DNA from: Owenia fusiformis
Lineage: Eukaryota > Annelida > Polychaeta > Sabellida > Oweniidae
Assembly: GCA_903813345.2 (NCBI GenBank)
Contig: CAIIXF020000009.1
Coordinates: forward strand, 7,374,030 to 7,434,029
Reading direction: 5' to 3'
Length of the DNA: 60,000 bases
The position numbers and the translations under genes were made by a program. The notes below the pieces were generated by a model. The model did no database searches, had not been told where the DNA came from, and saw only the letters and a program-made list of their open reading frames with translations. Shown here piece by piece: positions 45,105-57,332 of the stretch. The first letter of the stretch is position 1. Each line of letters opens with the position of its first letter.

Positions 45105-47470
45105 TTACATTACATTTAAAAATGTTGTACAGTACTTATTAAAGTACATGATAACATTTAATGTAAACAATGCACGCATACATATTATAATTATATCCAA
45201 GCATAAACCAATAACCAAATTGATGTGCAAATGTCACCTTTTAAAGAAAAATTTGTTTTATTCCAGTTTCCAAATTTGACAAAAAACTACCCATGCTTTA
45301 TATCTCCCTCAAAAAATTCTCACGACATCTGGGACACCCTGTACATGGTCTATAAAATAATGAAAACAGAACTGAATCTTGTATTATCACATACTATGTA
45401 AAATTCCAGTGATCTGATTGGTTGGTTACTGTGTGAGTCTTCCCGTCTCACACAGTCATCTCACATGTTACTGGAGGCAACCAGTGATGACGTTTCATAT
45501 TTTTGTGTTGGATACTGTTGATAACGTCATTACTCAATTGAGGAATAAATGGGTTCATGACGTAACAGTGTAATATTTTTGGTAGAAATGATGTCATTCA
45601 TTCATAGCTCAGGGGGTCCAAACAAGCTATTTGCCTCAATATCAGTATGTGATAAAATCGTCATCACAGGTTTTGGCTTGTGTGATAGAGGAAATCTTCC
45701 ACTCAATTTAAAATGTATCATCACTCAAGCTTCGCTTTTGACTTCCTTTTGATATTTTTTATATGCTTTATCCCTGAGACCAAAAGAAATTATTCATTCC
45801 CATAACGAGATGACATTATTTTAACTGATTAATTATCAATGAGAATTAATTATATTATTCATATCTAATAGCTGATAACCAGTAAAACAATTTGCCAGAT
45901 ATGATCATGTGAACAGAAATGGCCATGTGTTAGCCAATTAAGAGCTGTACAAAGTAAAATTGAATGAAAATAATTTTAATCATGTTTATACCAAAATATG
46001 CTTTCAATTATTCAGTTGTACTTGTAACATAAGGATCAGAAAATGACAATAGATATTCTGAGATTAATTTCAATGATAGATGATTTCAATTCTCCCTTTC
46101 GCGATTCGCTCTTTGAATCAGAACGTTCGCAAATATGTCCTAAAAAAGCACTCAAAAAGGACAAAATTTGATTGGTCAATATTTTCTCACTATGCATTTC
46201 GCGTAGCTATTTGCGTGACCCGAAAGTTCTAAATCAAACTAATTACGCAATTTTGTTTTTACACCGCACGCTAAATAAAACAATGACACCATCGGAAGTA
46301 TTCTTCTTTGTCATTGCTTTAATAGTCAGTATACCGAGTTTAATCAATAAAAGATTGTACAATGAACAACAAAATTCGGAAACGAGTACTATAGATTTGC
46401 TTTCGGACCACTGAACAGAGTGACCTAGATAATAGCGACGCGTCTTCTTTGGTCTACTGCTCAGTTATTTGTGGGTTTTCAACGTAACTCTATGGTGTAA
46501 TTTGAAGATGAATACCTTTATTCAGTTGTTGCATCGATGTTGTAGTTTGTAGTGCGGTAAGATTGGCATGAAAGTATTGAGAGTCGAATGGAATTGTTTT
46601 TTCCAATATGGCGACTAGTCAACTGATCATGTGACCTTCTCTTCCGGAATATTTTCTCACTTTTCAATCATCGTTTTCACCACGCTATGAATCAATACAA
46701 TGAAAAAAATCGCTGTTATATTAAGATTAATAAGAGATCAATCGTTTCTAATAATTTTTTCTGTACCCTCGTACGGGAATATGAACGAATATATCGTTTG
46801 AAAAATAGGTGTGAAAATACCAATGTTAAACCAATGGGGATAAAACCAGGAAGAAAAAAGTTGTACCCCCGCGAACTGAATCATGGGTAATATTTTTACC
46901 ATATAAGGAATAACTTTCGCACCTTCTCATTGAAGAGCGATTGTAGAGCCAATCGAAATTTCGAGAATTCATAAGTGTGTATTATATTGCATTGCATTAT
47001 ATTGCATTGAATCGTATTGTTTTATATTATATTGTTTTGCATTGTATTGTATCATATTTTATGTATAAAGCATAACTTAATAGCGAAGAAATACTTGCTT
47101 ATTGATACTTAAGTATTGTATTATTATAAAAACTTTTAAAAGCCTGTATATTTTTTTAAATTCTAAGTTTTCTATTTTAACAAAAATAAAATATGTGTTA
47201 TACACAAACGCTAAAGAATTATATTTCTCTTTTGTATCCCTTGTATATTAAGACACTGTGCAAAATTATGATGACTCAACTGACAATATCATTTTATTTG
47301 ATGGGGTCATAACGCACAAGATATCCAGATCTGGTAAATTGATTTAATCAATCTCTGGAAACACCCAGGGTGCAGTGGCAGGGATAACTCAAATAAATCA
47401 TTGAAACAATCACAGATGTTTCTTCAATGAGAGAATCACTTGTCAATATACTGCATGTTTAAAAAGGGAG
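45105..47470. other. Spacer with no confident gene
   Basis: After the 3' UTR of copy B, the motif GGGACACCCTGTA near 45330 looks like a lone mariner-type end. A run of TTGCATTGTATT-like words lies at about 46980-47060. The remainder is AT-rich without recognised features apart from the small open frame at 46283. Confidence 0.4.
46283..46414 (+). CDS. Possible 43-residue single-pass membrane micropeptide
   Basis: ATG at 46283 in a favourable context (AAAACAATGA) opens a frame encoding MTPSEVFFFVIALIVSIPSL, then a polar, acidic tail ending DLLSDH. This gives a short lumenal N-terminus, one hydrophobic segment of about 15-17 residues and a cytosolic tail. No family recognised. It could be chance; a longer in-frame start at 46172 exists but is less convincing. 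Confidence 0.25.
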   Translation: MTPSEVFFFVIALIVSIPSLINKRLYNEQQNSETSTIDLLSDH

Positions 47471-47479
47471 TTTGTTGTA

Positions 47480-48955
47480 GTGGAAACAAAGAATGAAATC
47501 TTGTAAATGAAAGCACAGAATGAATCCTGTTAACGGAAACACAGAATGAAATCCTATTGGTGAAAACACTCAACAGAAATGCAGAATGAAATCTTGTAAA
47601 TGAAAACACAGAATTAAATCCTGTTAATGAAAACACAGAATTAAATCCTGTTAACAAAAACACAGAATGAAATCCTATTAGTGAAAACAAAGAACGAAAA
47701 CGCAGAATGAAATCATGTAATGAAAATAAAATGAAATCTTATAAATGAAAGTACAGAATGAAATCCTGTTAAAGAAAACACATAATAAACTCCTGTTAAC
47801 GAAAACACTGAATAAAATCCTGTTAATGAAAAACATGATGAAATCATGTTACTGAAAACACAGAATAAAGTTCTGCTAATTAAAACAAATAGAATGAAAT
47901 CCTATTAATAAAAATAGGACCCACGGTCCTGTGCTCACACAGTTTGGAACCTTCAGAGGAATGTATATCCTGACTTTCAAACAAAAATATTGATTTGGAT
48001 TTGTAGTCTCAAACTTTGAGAAACTTAGACAGCACAGTTGTGTGACCTAGTTTGATGACCTTTGACCTTGAAAATTTTACTTATTTAGAGCTCAGTAAGG
48101 TCTTTTGTGATTACATCCAAAAGTCAATTTGAAAAATCAACTTCTTTGACCTTTCAAAGGTCACTGAAGGTCAAGTAAAGGTCAAATCCTAAAACTAATG
48201 TCAGATTTGAACCCAAAAATTGATCAAATTGAAGCAAGTTGAAAAATAACTAATTTTTACTGTTTTTTTACGTCAAATATCTCAAAAACGGTAAAAATTT
48301 GATGCTGACATATATTGAGCAATATGTAGGGAATGCTTAAATCTAGTTATGATGTAATTCATTGCAAGAAATGATCAAGTATAAGGCAAACTTTGAGAAA
48401 CTTGTCAATTACAAAACCTGCCATTGACTTTATACATAAGAAAGTTTCCTGAAAATGACTAAGTCCTACTTTTTTGTCAAATTTTAAAGAGTAAACACCA
48501 AAAACTGTAATTCCAAGAGCTTTGAAATCTTCAGAGGACATAAGTTGCATATACAGCAACTACTACAAGTTATTTGAAAGTTATACTTCAACAAAGTGTC
48601 TAGTATTTACAGAAAATTTGATTTTTTGACGTCAAAATCAGCAATTTCTTGGAAACCGGGCGAACTTGGGAAATGGCGATGATAGGTCAAATAGGCATTA
48701 TGGATATGCATAAAATGACTGTGGATATGACTCAATCCGAATAGCAGTTTTAATCTGTGCGGCCAATGTTGACGGACGGACGGACCAACGGACGGACGGA
48801 CGGACAGACGGACCAACGCCTGGTCGATCCCATAGGCTCACTGTGTGAGCCAAAAACATAGATTAAAATCCTATTAATAAAAACAAAGAATGAAATTGTT
48901 TAATGAAAACACGGAATGAAATCTTGTAAATGAAAACACGGAATGAAATCCTGTG
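47480..48955 (+). repeat. 28-bp AGAATGAAATCCTGTTAATG array, split by an insertion
   Basis: Roughly 15 units of about 28 bp (AAAACACAGAATGAAATCCT and TGTTAATG) fill 47480-47920. The same unit resumes at about 48859-48955 after a 0.93-kb foreign segment. Non-coding. Confidence 0.85.
47921..48851. mobile_element. 0.93-kb insertion with GCTCACACAG ends and a GGAC array
   Basis: The inserted block has GCTCACACAG at 47933-47942 and its exact inverse CTGTGTGAGC at 48841-48850. Just inside the right end is a (GGAC)n-rich tract at about 48771-48812. Internal sequence has TTTGACCTT and AAGGTCAA words in both orientations and no coding frame of note. Blocks with GGACGGACGGAC near an end recur in several marine invertebrate genomes (from memory); I cannot name the superfamily. 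Confidence 0.7.
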
Positions 48956-49164
48956 CTATTAGGGCTATTAAAAGTCAGTCCATCCCAGTGGGGATGGAAC
49001 CCAATGTCAATTTCTTTTATATACATGTATTTCTTATGTTAGTGCCTCACCAATGAGGTCCAAATATACTAATATACCTCCTTTAGTCTATACTTTCCTT
49101 TCCTATTTCCATTTGCCTCTCCAAACATTGATCCTGGCCATACCCCTGTACATTATAAAATAAA

Positions 49165-49340
49165 CAGTGTTCTCCCCAGGATTTTTTTTCAAGTGGGTGT
49201 AAAATTTTCACTATTAAGATCAAATTTTGTCAAAATATTCAGATTTTTCATGATTTTTCTCATTTTCCAGTGAGTGCAAGCCTGTTTTTAAAATAAAGTA
49301 GGTGCACTGCCCACTTGCTAAAATACTGGGCAGATCACTG
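49165..49340. mobile_element. MITE with CAGTGATCTCCCCAG ends, third copy
   Basis: CAGTGTTCTCCCCAGG on the left and CTGGGCAGATCACTG on the right. The core matches 18046-18231 (AAGTGGGTGTAAAATTTTCA; TTTTTCATGATTTTTCTCAT). Confidence 0.75.
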
Positions 49341-51230
49341 ATATATATGAGAATTATAGGCTTACCTTTGATGTGACAGGTTCTTTTAAAGTCCTTTATA
49401 GTCTCTCAAATTCTAGATAATAATTCCTCTTATAACCAGCATCTACAGAAACAGAATAAAAGAAAAATGATGAATGCACAATTCATATTGGGTCTGGTCT
49501 GGGGTTCTATTAATCAAGTTATCAAGTTATGATCCCGAACAAATTGGGCTGATATAATTAACATGTCAAGAAAATAGATGCTGAACTAAGAATAAATTTT
49601 CCAAGCTATTTCCAAAATTCTGATGGTTCAATCAATATGTAATCAATCTTTTTATATGATCAAATGTTTCAATTGCAAATGATGTAAACGGAAAAGTAGT
49701 ATCTCACTCTACAGCAAAACTTCAATTTTTGAACACTTCTCTGATCTGCTGATGCTGAACACCTCTCAATGTGAGCACTTATTGGTCTTTTTTTATTATA
49801 ATACATAGACTTCCATATCAAAAAACCTCAAAATGAAGACTTATGCCAGATGCCAATTTTAAAACTTTTGAACAGTCCTAGTGGTCTTTGTATTATTCTT
49901 AGAACAGCTTGAGTCTCAACATTACTGGAATAATCTATTTATTTTCACATTTTGCCTGGGTATTTAAAGCCCCCATAAAAGCTTAAACCACTTTGGCTTA
50001 TATACACCGTTATCAAAGTTTGAGATGTGAAACATTTTTTTATTTCAAAAAGTGGTTTCTGAAGGACTTTTTGTTCGAAAAATCGTGAATTTATTTAAAA
50101 CTAACTTTTAGAGGTGACACCTATCTTTTAATAAGCGATAATTCATCCCAATGCATAGCATTCATCCTCACATGTTTTTTGCCTAAAAAATTAAGAAAAT
50201 CGGTTCATAAATAAGCGATAAATGAACTCATCAATGCACGAAAATGGTTCAGAGAAAAATGCATTTCAAAATTTTAGTTCTCATAGAAACCAATAGTACA
50301 GTATTATCTAAAACATAATATATTCTTCCTTTTAACCTGGTTAGACAATCAACATTGGTTTATTTTTGAGGTTCAGCATATTTAGAAAAGATTGACATTG
50401 AAAAAAAATTCAATTTTTTCAAAAAGTTTTGCCACCTGAGTGAGTCATAATGACATCACTTATAGGTTGCAATGTATTATGTGTAAAACATTGAAGTGGC
50501 ACATTGAATATGGCATTTTATTATTGAAATAGTGTCTTTGCATTGGTGTTAGAAAGATCATCTTTTTTGAAATGTATGGAGGAATATTTGATGATTAAGA
50601 AATTTCAACTTTTTTTGAAAAATGGCGGGAGATTTGAATATTTGAGAAATGAAAAGCTGACAACTTCTTTTTAAAAAATAATTTTTTTTAAAATCTCTAA
50701 AATAACTTAAATTATAGTAAATGAATGAAAAAAACATATTTTCAAACTCTACACTAGGACATTAAGACTTCTTTTTATGTAGTTGTATTGGTTTATCAGC
50801 AGAAAGAAGAAATTTTCGTTTATCAAGTTTTTATTTCACAGTTTAAAGGAATTAAAAAAGGTAGCGACAGTGGGTTGTAGCCGCTGTTTCTGTTTTGCAT
50901 TGTTCAGATTCATTCCACATTGAAAGATCCATTTTCGAAGAAATGAGCAGTGCCATCTATGTTAGATTTCCTGACCCAGAACAGTACACATGGTGCTTTA
51001 TGCTCCTCTAATTATATATAGAAATGCAGCTGTCATAGTGCACAGGGAATTGTATTGAAGATCCTGAGTCTTCTAGGTATACAATCTTTAAAGATTGAAG
51101 ACTTTAAAGACATACGAGGGCTCTGCCCGATCTTCCATACAAACCCCTACCCTTTGCATTCGTTCGACTTCACTTCTTAAAATAGAGCTTCGATCATCTT
51201 TACTCTTTCAGTTTACAATAAATCTCTGGT
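49341..51230. other. No gene recognised
   Basis: AT-rich. A GTGAACACTTCT-type fragment related to 11620-12099 lies near 49718-49780. I find no exon or other repeat I can support. Confidence 0.4.
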
Positions 51231-51300
51231 AGAGCCTTATCGCATCCTACGACCCCTTTCAATCTAAAGTGGTCGTAGAATTCGATAAGGTAGAGCCCAT
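51231..51300. repeat. 70-bp strong hairpin
   Basis: AGAGCCTTATCGCATCCTAC and GACCCCTTT pair with AAAGTGGTCGTAG and AATTCGATAAGGTAGAGCC, about 30 base pairs with few mismatches and a seven-base loop. It could be a foldback repeat remnant or a small structured RNA. The flanks give no clue. Confidence 0.65.
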
Positions 51301-53245
51301 GATCTCACCGAGCCAATCAGAGTTCATCATCGAAATACGGACAACTTTCTATATGGTCATTTCCTCTGACATCACCGCATAGTTAATGAGAACTTATTTA
51401 GCACTTGCTCCTTCAACTTCGCTGATTGGTTTAGGAAGGGTCAGCGTGATAGATTTGAAATGATTTACAACCTGGACTGTCACAGGCATCAATCTTTGGG
51501 GGCCGGGCTGCTAAACTGTAATATAGTCTAAACTAGGCAGAGGTTAGTTTATAACTAGACTCTGCGCACAGGGTAACAATCTAACAAACCCCTGTGTCAT
51601 GCATGTAGTGCTAAAACCCCAGTCCCAAAAAGATCTGGAACTTGTCAAGTCACAAGTCACAAGTCTTGTGATTCTAAATCCAAATCGGTCTGTAATTGAA
51701 TTTGTACATTTACATACACCGTTCATAATAGTTATCAAACATTAATAATCAAACATCTTACCTTGCAACTGCAAATCAACTCAGTTACTGTTGATATACA
51801 GTTCTGTAGATTGTTTTGTAGTTTTTACTGCTCAGAATATTCTCAAAATTTCCGCCATGATAGAGCAAGGAGGTCACAGGCAATAGATGGCGATATAGAG
51901 TAAATTGCGGGAAATTTAAAAGTTTAATTTAGTTTGTAAAACTGAATATTGTAGTGTAGTTTTCAATTTGCATACGAATATCAATGTACTTTTTCCATAT
52001 TATATTGTACCCTGATTATCCAAATCTTGTCTTGATTCTTAATCTCAAAAATATCTTAAAATACGTTTTTACATGGTAGTTAGAGACCCATGCCTCTCTA
52101 TCGTTTCAAAAAATGTACCCAACGTATCGGTCTCTGTTAATTTATGGCATCCATACTTTTCTGAAAGGTAACATATTGAGGTTCAATTTTCTGCCGGATG
52201 CCCTTGCAAACTCTCATTGGTTGCTCTGTATTGTAGCATTCCGTTACCATGGTTACGCATCTATAGACATCTTACCTTGGAATCTTAAATCATTTGTAGC
52301 TTTGTCATTATTTTGTCTATAGATATGATATTGGTATCAAATTAAACCTAAATAAATTTCCCATATAATTACAATATTCAATTATGCAAATAAGCTCATT
52401 TGCATAAATTGTGACGTCATAAATCTATTTTTCGTTCAGAATTTTCAAGTATAGCAATGTATCTTTAAGAACTGAAGCCGTATGGTAGAATTTCTTCAAT
52501 GTTATGACTTTTATTCTATGAGCAGTAAGGTTTTAGCAACATAAAAGTGAAAACAGATTCAAAATTGGATCAGAACTAACAAAGTTATTAAGCTTTCTGG
52601 GCAGCTACCATGAACGTTATCATTGAACAATTAACTTTAAACATCTTACCTTAGAATTGAAATGTTTGGTAGCTTTGTCATTATTTGGTCTATAGAGGAG
52701 ATCTTGGTATCGAATTGATCCTAATTGAAAAAACGGTATGGTAACGATATTCAATTATGCAAATTAGCTAATTTGCATAAATTATGATGTCATCAATCTA
52801 TTTTGGGTTCAGAACTTCCAAGTATAGCAACAAATTTATTAGATCCGAGGTTGGATGGTGTAGTTTCTGCATAGTTTGTCATTTATTCTATGAGTGAAAG
52901 AGGTATGAGCAACAAAAAAAGTATTCAAAATTGAATGAGTATTAGTAAAGTAATTCAGCTTTTGAGGCAGCTGCTATGAACGTTACTATTTGACAATCAT
53001 AAATAAAACACTGAAATAACAAAAATGAAACAAAGCTGATTCAAGCTTATTGAGTGAAAAATATATATTTTACATGTCACTGAATAAGTTGGTGTATAGA
53101 AATGATATGGGTATTCATAATTTTAACTGTCATTGACAGGGGTCAAAACAGTTTTTTTGATTTTGTAACATGATTTATTGTTTGTGAGAAAGTTATGGAT
53201 TAATCAGTTAGTGAATGGGTGAATGGTATGGTGAAATCTGTTGAT

Positions 53246-53458
53246 GATTTGCTTCATAGGCGTCAATCTATTTAAAAATGCGAAACATCGTGACTGGTCA
53301 AACATCAATATTTGTGCTGCAATTCAAGCAGTGAACATCTACATGAATTTTTAAACTGATTTGCTTCATAGGCGTCAATCTATTTAAAAGGACAAAACAT
53401 CATGACTGGTCAAACATTAATATTTGTGCTGCGATTCAAGCAGTAATCATCTACATGA
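53246..53458 (+). repeat. Tandem duplication, 113-bp period
   Basis: Two adjacent copies of a unit beginning GATTTGCTTCATAGGCGTCA and containing GACTGGTCAAACAT and TTTGTGCTGC. It lies in the centre of the giant inverted-repeat element. Confidence 0.8.
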
Positions 53459-53938
53459 CCTGTTAATACAAATTGATGGTATCATATCACAAAATGTATG
53501 TCATTGCTGTTTTTATGTCACCATCAAAAGCGGTGACATATTGTTCTCCATTTGTCTCCATTTTTGAGACGGCGTTTGACATCTGTTTGGCATCTGTAAC
53601 AAATGGTAGGTTGTGACATTTTGCATGTTTATGCCTTGTTTGAATTATTTACAAAATGTTATAAAAAATATCAAAATAATATATTTTTAAAAGCCTCATT
53701 TAAAAAAACAGCAAGAACATTCATTTTGATTTATTGCATTGAAGAGGATTCAAAGATTGAATTTTTGCATGCTGGTGACGTTGTGCCATTCTTACACCTA
53801 AAACCTAACCGATTTTACCGTACTATATGCTTTTTGAAGAAGGAAATCTTATTTGTTGAATTTTCTAGCAGAAATCGACTCCCTTCACTCATTTTGTCAG
53901 ATTACTGGCAGTGACATTAAAGAGACAATTTTTATTAT

Positions 53939-54895
53939 CTAGAGTGTCTCAAAAAATGAACCAATGTCAACAGCAAAGATAAATCAATCAATATTTTCAG
54001 ATAATTTTGCATGGTCATTTAGGAAAAGCATGTAAGTTTTCTCTCCAATACTAATTTTTTAGTTCAGTCTTGCCTTTTTGATGCTTTAACCCTTTTTATA
54101 CCATGTGTTTAATTTAACCTCCTTACATTTCGATAAAAGCCTGCATCCTTACCGCTACATTGTTTATCATGACAATATTTCTGGTGGAATATTTTGAATT
54201 TCCTTTCACATGTTGACCTCAAATTGTTCTATGTCTCTTGGCTTTGGGATAAACATAAACATGGTTCTTGAAGTCATTCCAGAGAAAATGTTTGGGGTGT
54301 CAGATCTGTTGAATAGGGAGGCCTTCACACTGTCTTTATATAGAAAGAAGAAACTGCTTTCATGGGAATTTTTGTTTGGCCCTTGCTGTACATGGAGGGG
54401 CTCAAACTGTCTGGAACCACAGTGTTCTCATTTGGATATCATTCAGTCTCTGTAACTCTGGCAGATGGAACTCCATTATCAATTAACCGCTAAATCATTT
54501 GACGATAATTGAGCTGGTTCTCTGTGATTGTTCTGCCATCTTCAACCTTGGAACTTTTTTCTCTGGGGCTATTTGAAGGAGCATGTTAAGCTAATCCCAA
54601 GCCAAAAGACCTAGAACAACATAAAGCCAAAACCCAAAGAGAAATTAAAAACGTTCCACCTGAAATATTATCAAATGTGATGAACAATGTAGCACAAGGA
54701 TACAGGCTGTCATCGAAATATGAAGTAAAAAGTATAGGGTTAAATCATCAAAATGCAAGACTGAACTGAAAACTTTGTATTGGGAAGGAAACTTACATGC
54801 TTTAGCAACATGACCATGCAAAAATATCTGAAAATATTGATTGGTTTAACCGTGGTCTTAATGTACTTTTGGGTACATCTTTGAGACACCTTGTA
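53939..54895. mobile_element. TIR element with TGTCTCAAA ends nested in the giant foldback element
   Basis: The left side AGTGTCTCAAAAAATGAACC and the right side ending TCTTTGAGACACCTTGTA are inverted, and pairing continues over about 110 bp (ATATTTTCAGATAATTTTGC against GCAAAAATATCTGAAAATAT; CATGTAAGTTTT against ACTTACATGCTTT). The end type resembles mariner-like CAGGGTGTCTCAAA termini. It contains an 81-codon open frame (54210-54455) I cannot assign. Confidence 0.72.
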
Positions 54896-54989
54896 TTATC
54901 TATCATACCAAGCTATTATAGTTCATAAATAGCATTGCATTTTTATTATATTAAGTGTTGATGAAGCGAGGACTTTAACCCAAGAGTTC

Positions 54990-55460
54990 CTACGTCCATG
55001 TGACATTTATTTCCATGTGACTAACATCACCTTAATAGTGTAACTTTGAACAAATTAACGTTTTATCACCATGTCATCCATGTGACATTGATATCCGTGT
55101 TAACATCACCTCTATGGCATTCATTCATGTTATAGCCATCTACATGTACATATATGTAACATCAATATTCATGTAGCATTACCCATGTCAAGGACCCATA
55201 TGGCAGTGGTTGAATTTTTCTTTTGTTAATCTATTTCAGTGGTGACTTTCATGACAGGGATGCTTTTTATTCTTAATGTTTCCATCATCTTTGTCACATC
55301 TCCATGTTCACCTCACCAGTGTGATTTGACTCCCAAATATCATCTGTGTGACATTAATCTCCTTGATAACATCATCTATAGCTGTGACATTGATTCAGCT
55401 CCTTTCAGCACATCTTATTGTGATGACTTTTGCCCAAGCATCCAGGCCTACATGTACATC
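54990..55460 (+). repeat. Degenerate CATGTGACATTGATATCC repeat
   Basis: Irregular copies of a 40-50 bp unit (CATGTGACATT, AACATCACCTC, TATGGC) run through the stretch. An accidental 74-codon open frame crosses the right part. Non-coding. Confidence 0.6.
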
Positions 55461-55487
55461 TGAGACTTTTTGATAAAATCTGTAATA

Positions 55488-56488
55488 CAGGGCGTTTCAA
55501 AAAAACGCAACAGGTAGTTATCTCGTAAAATCACAAAACTAGTGATGACTACATCAATTTCATTCAATGAACCATAAAGCAACGTCTCTCCTCTTTGTGA
55601 TGATATGTCTTCATTCACATGTGGTAATGGTTGGGTGAGAAATCATTCAATTTGCACAGTGGGTCAAAATCGGCTCTGGACCAAGTTTTAGATATTGCAA
55701 AAATCATTGCAAGGGCTAAGTCCAAATGGGAGTTCCCCTGACTTGAAATGCTGTGACTTTTTCTTTCTATCTATCTATCTATCTCAGGAGCATCTGTGCT
55801 CACAATTCCTTCACCAGATATTGCGAAACCTCGAGAAAGAATTGCCCATAGGCTGCTTTTCTCTGCTTTAACCCAAAGATGACTCAGGGCTGAACCATGC
55901 ATGACGTGGACAAATGAGCGCATCTTTATGTGCAAGGAAGTGGTGGCAATTTGGAGAGGTATAGGATGTATTCTTGCAAGAGTATGAGTATGAACACTTT
56001 ACTGTCTATGCCACACCTGTCACACCTTCTTCCAATAGCCCCTACATGTATGTCCCTTGTACTGACTTTTGCAAAAACTTGAGTCCGAACTGAATTTTGC
56101 CCTACTTTGCAAAATAAATGATTATTCAGCCAGCCATGACTCCCTGTGAATGAATGATATTCCATTGCAAAGAGGAGTAATTTGGCTTTTCGGTACATTG
56201 AATGAAAAGGATACCATCAGCATTGGTTTTATGTATTCTTCCAATATTGCATCGGGCTCCGTACGCTGACTTTTGCGATGTTTATAACTTGGCCCGAAGC
56301 TAATTTTGGCCAACTTTGCAAATGGAATGATAACCCACCCAACCATGACCAAATATCAATGAATGATATATCATTGTAAAGAGGAGACACATGGCTTCAT
56401 GATGTATTGAATGAAATCAATGCTGTTATCACTGGTTTTGTGCTTTTCAAGGATAACAATCTGTTGCGTTTTTTTTTGATATGCACTG
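55488..56488 (+). mobile_element. Mariner-type element, sister of 40436-41398
   Basis: A 1001-bp copy flanked by TA on both sides, with ends CAGGGCGTTTCAAAAAAACG and (inverted) CAGTGCATATCAAAAAAAAA. It lies in the opposite orientation to the 40-kb copy and matches it along its whole length, including the CGTACACTG and GGAGTCATGG segments. It is defective: the frame of the transposase remnants is broken. A short (CTAT)n tract lies at about 55766-55785. It is nested in the giant foldback element. Confidence 0.8.
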
Positions 56489-57332
56489 TATTGATTAGAT
56501 CTTCATTAGATTAGATCATCTAAACTATAAAAAGTGTAAATTACAATAGTTAAGATTCAACCTCTGTCAATCATACTACGTGATTAACTCCTTTATTTTG
56601 CACTTAAATCTCCTGTTGTTACAGTTCTCAGTTTTGAATGGTATCCATAGTCTATGGGGATATACCTGAAATCCATCCATTTGAGACTCATATTTTTCAT
56701 AGATTTTTGGTATTTCATATTTTGGAAACCTTTTAAAACAAGTTCACATTATAAGTCCTATACCACACATACTTTGTGACATAAGAGATAGATGTAGGAA
56801 ACCTATATGTAGATGTAGGAAGGGTTAGTTAAAGTCCTACAAAAATCAGTTCTTTCAAAAATATTTTAAAGGGCATTTTTTCTTCGTGGCTATTTTGATC
56901 AATATACTTTAATTTCAGGATTACTAGTACTACTACTGAGCTCTTGTATGGATTTTGTCATCATTTTTCATTGCATATCGAAGAGGTTATATTATGTAAA
57001 ATTATATAAAAACTTAAAACTTCACTAAGTACCTACTTTATGCTTATAGTCCATTTTCAGAAAAGCTATAACATAAATCATTCTAAGGTTGAATCACCAA
57101 GGATTTTGAAGGTTAAAAATTCCCCTAAAGTAGTTGTCACATTAGCTGTGTGGGCTCGCCATTTGCCACCGATTGACTTATTTTTGGCATTGATTTTTGG
57201 AAATGTGAACATCTAACAGTCAACATGTGTCAAAATAGCATAATTAAATCATTACTATGTATTCATATGGATCATTGACAGTGTATGGTAAATTATAAAA
57301 TGAGATTTTAAAATACAAGATCTCATGATTTT
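56489..57332. other. No feature recognised
   Basis: AT-rich centre of the giant foldback element. I see no repeats or coding potential. Confidence 0.4.

Noticed and set aside
48607-48816. A minus-strand frame beginning with repeats of SVRPSVGPSV.
   Set aside because: It is the translation of the (GGAC)n tract.
47480-48955. A CRISPR-like array of 28-bp repeats.
   Set aside because: The units are contiguous without unique spacers and are degenerate; this is a eukaryotic minisatellite.
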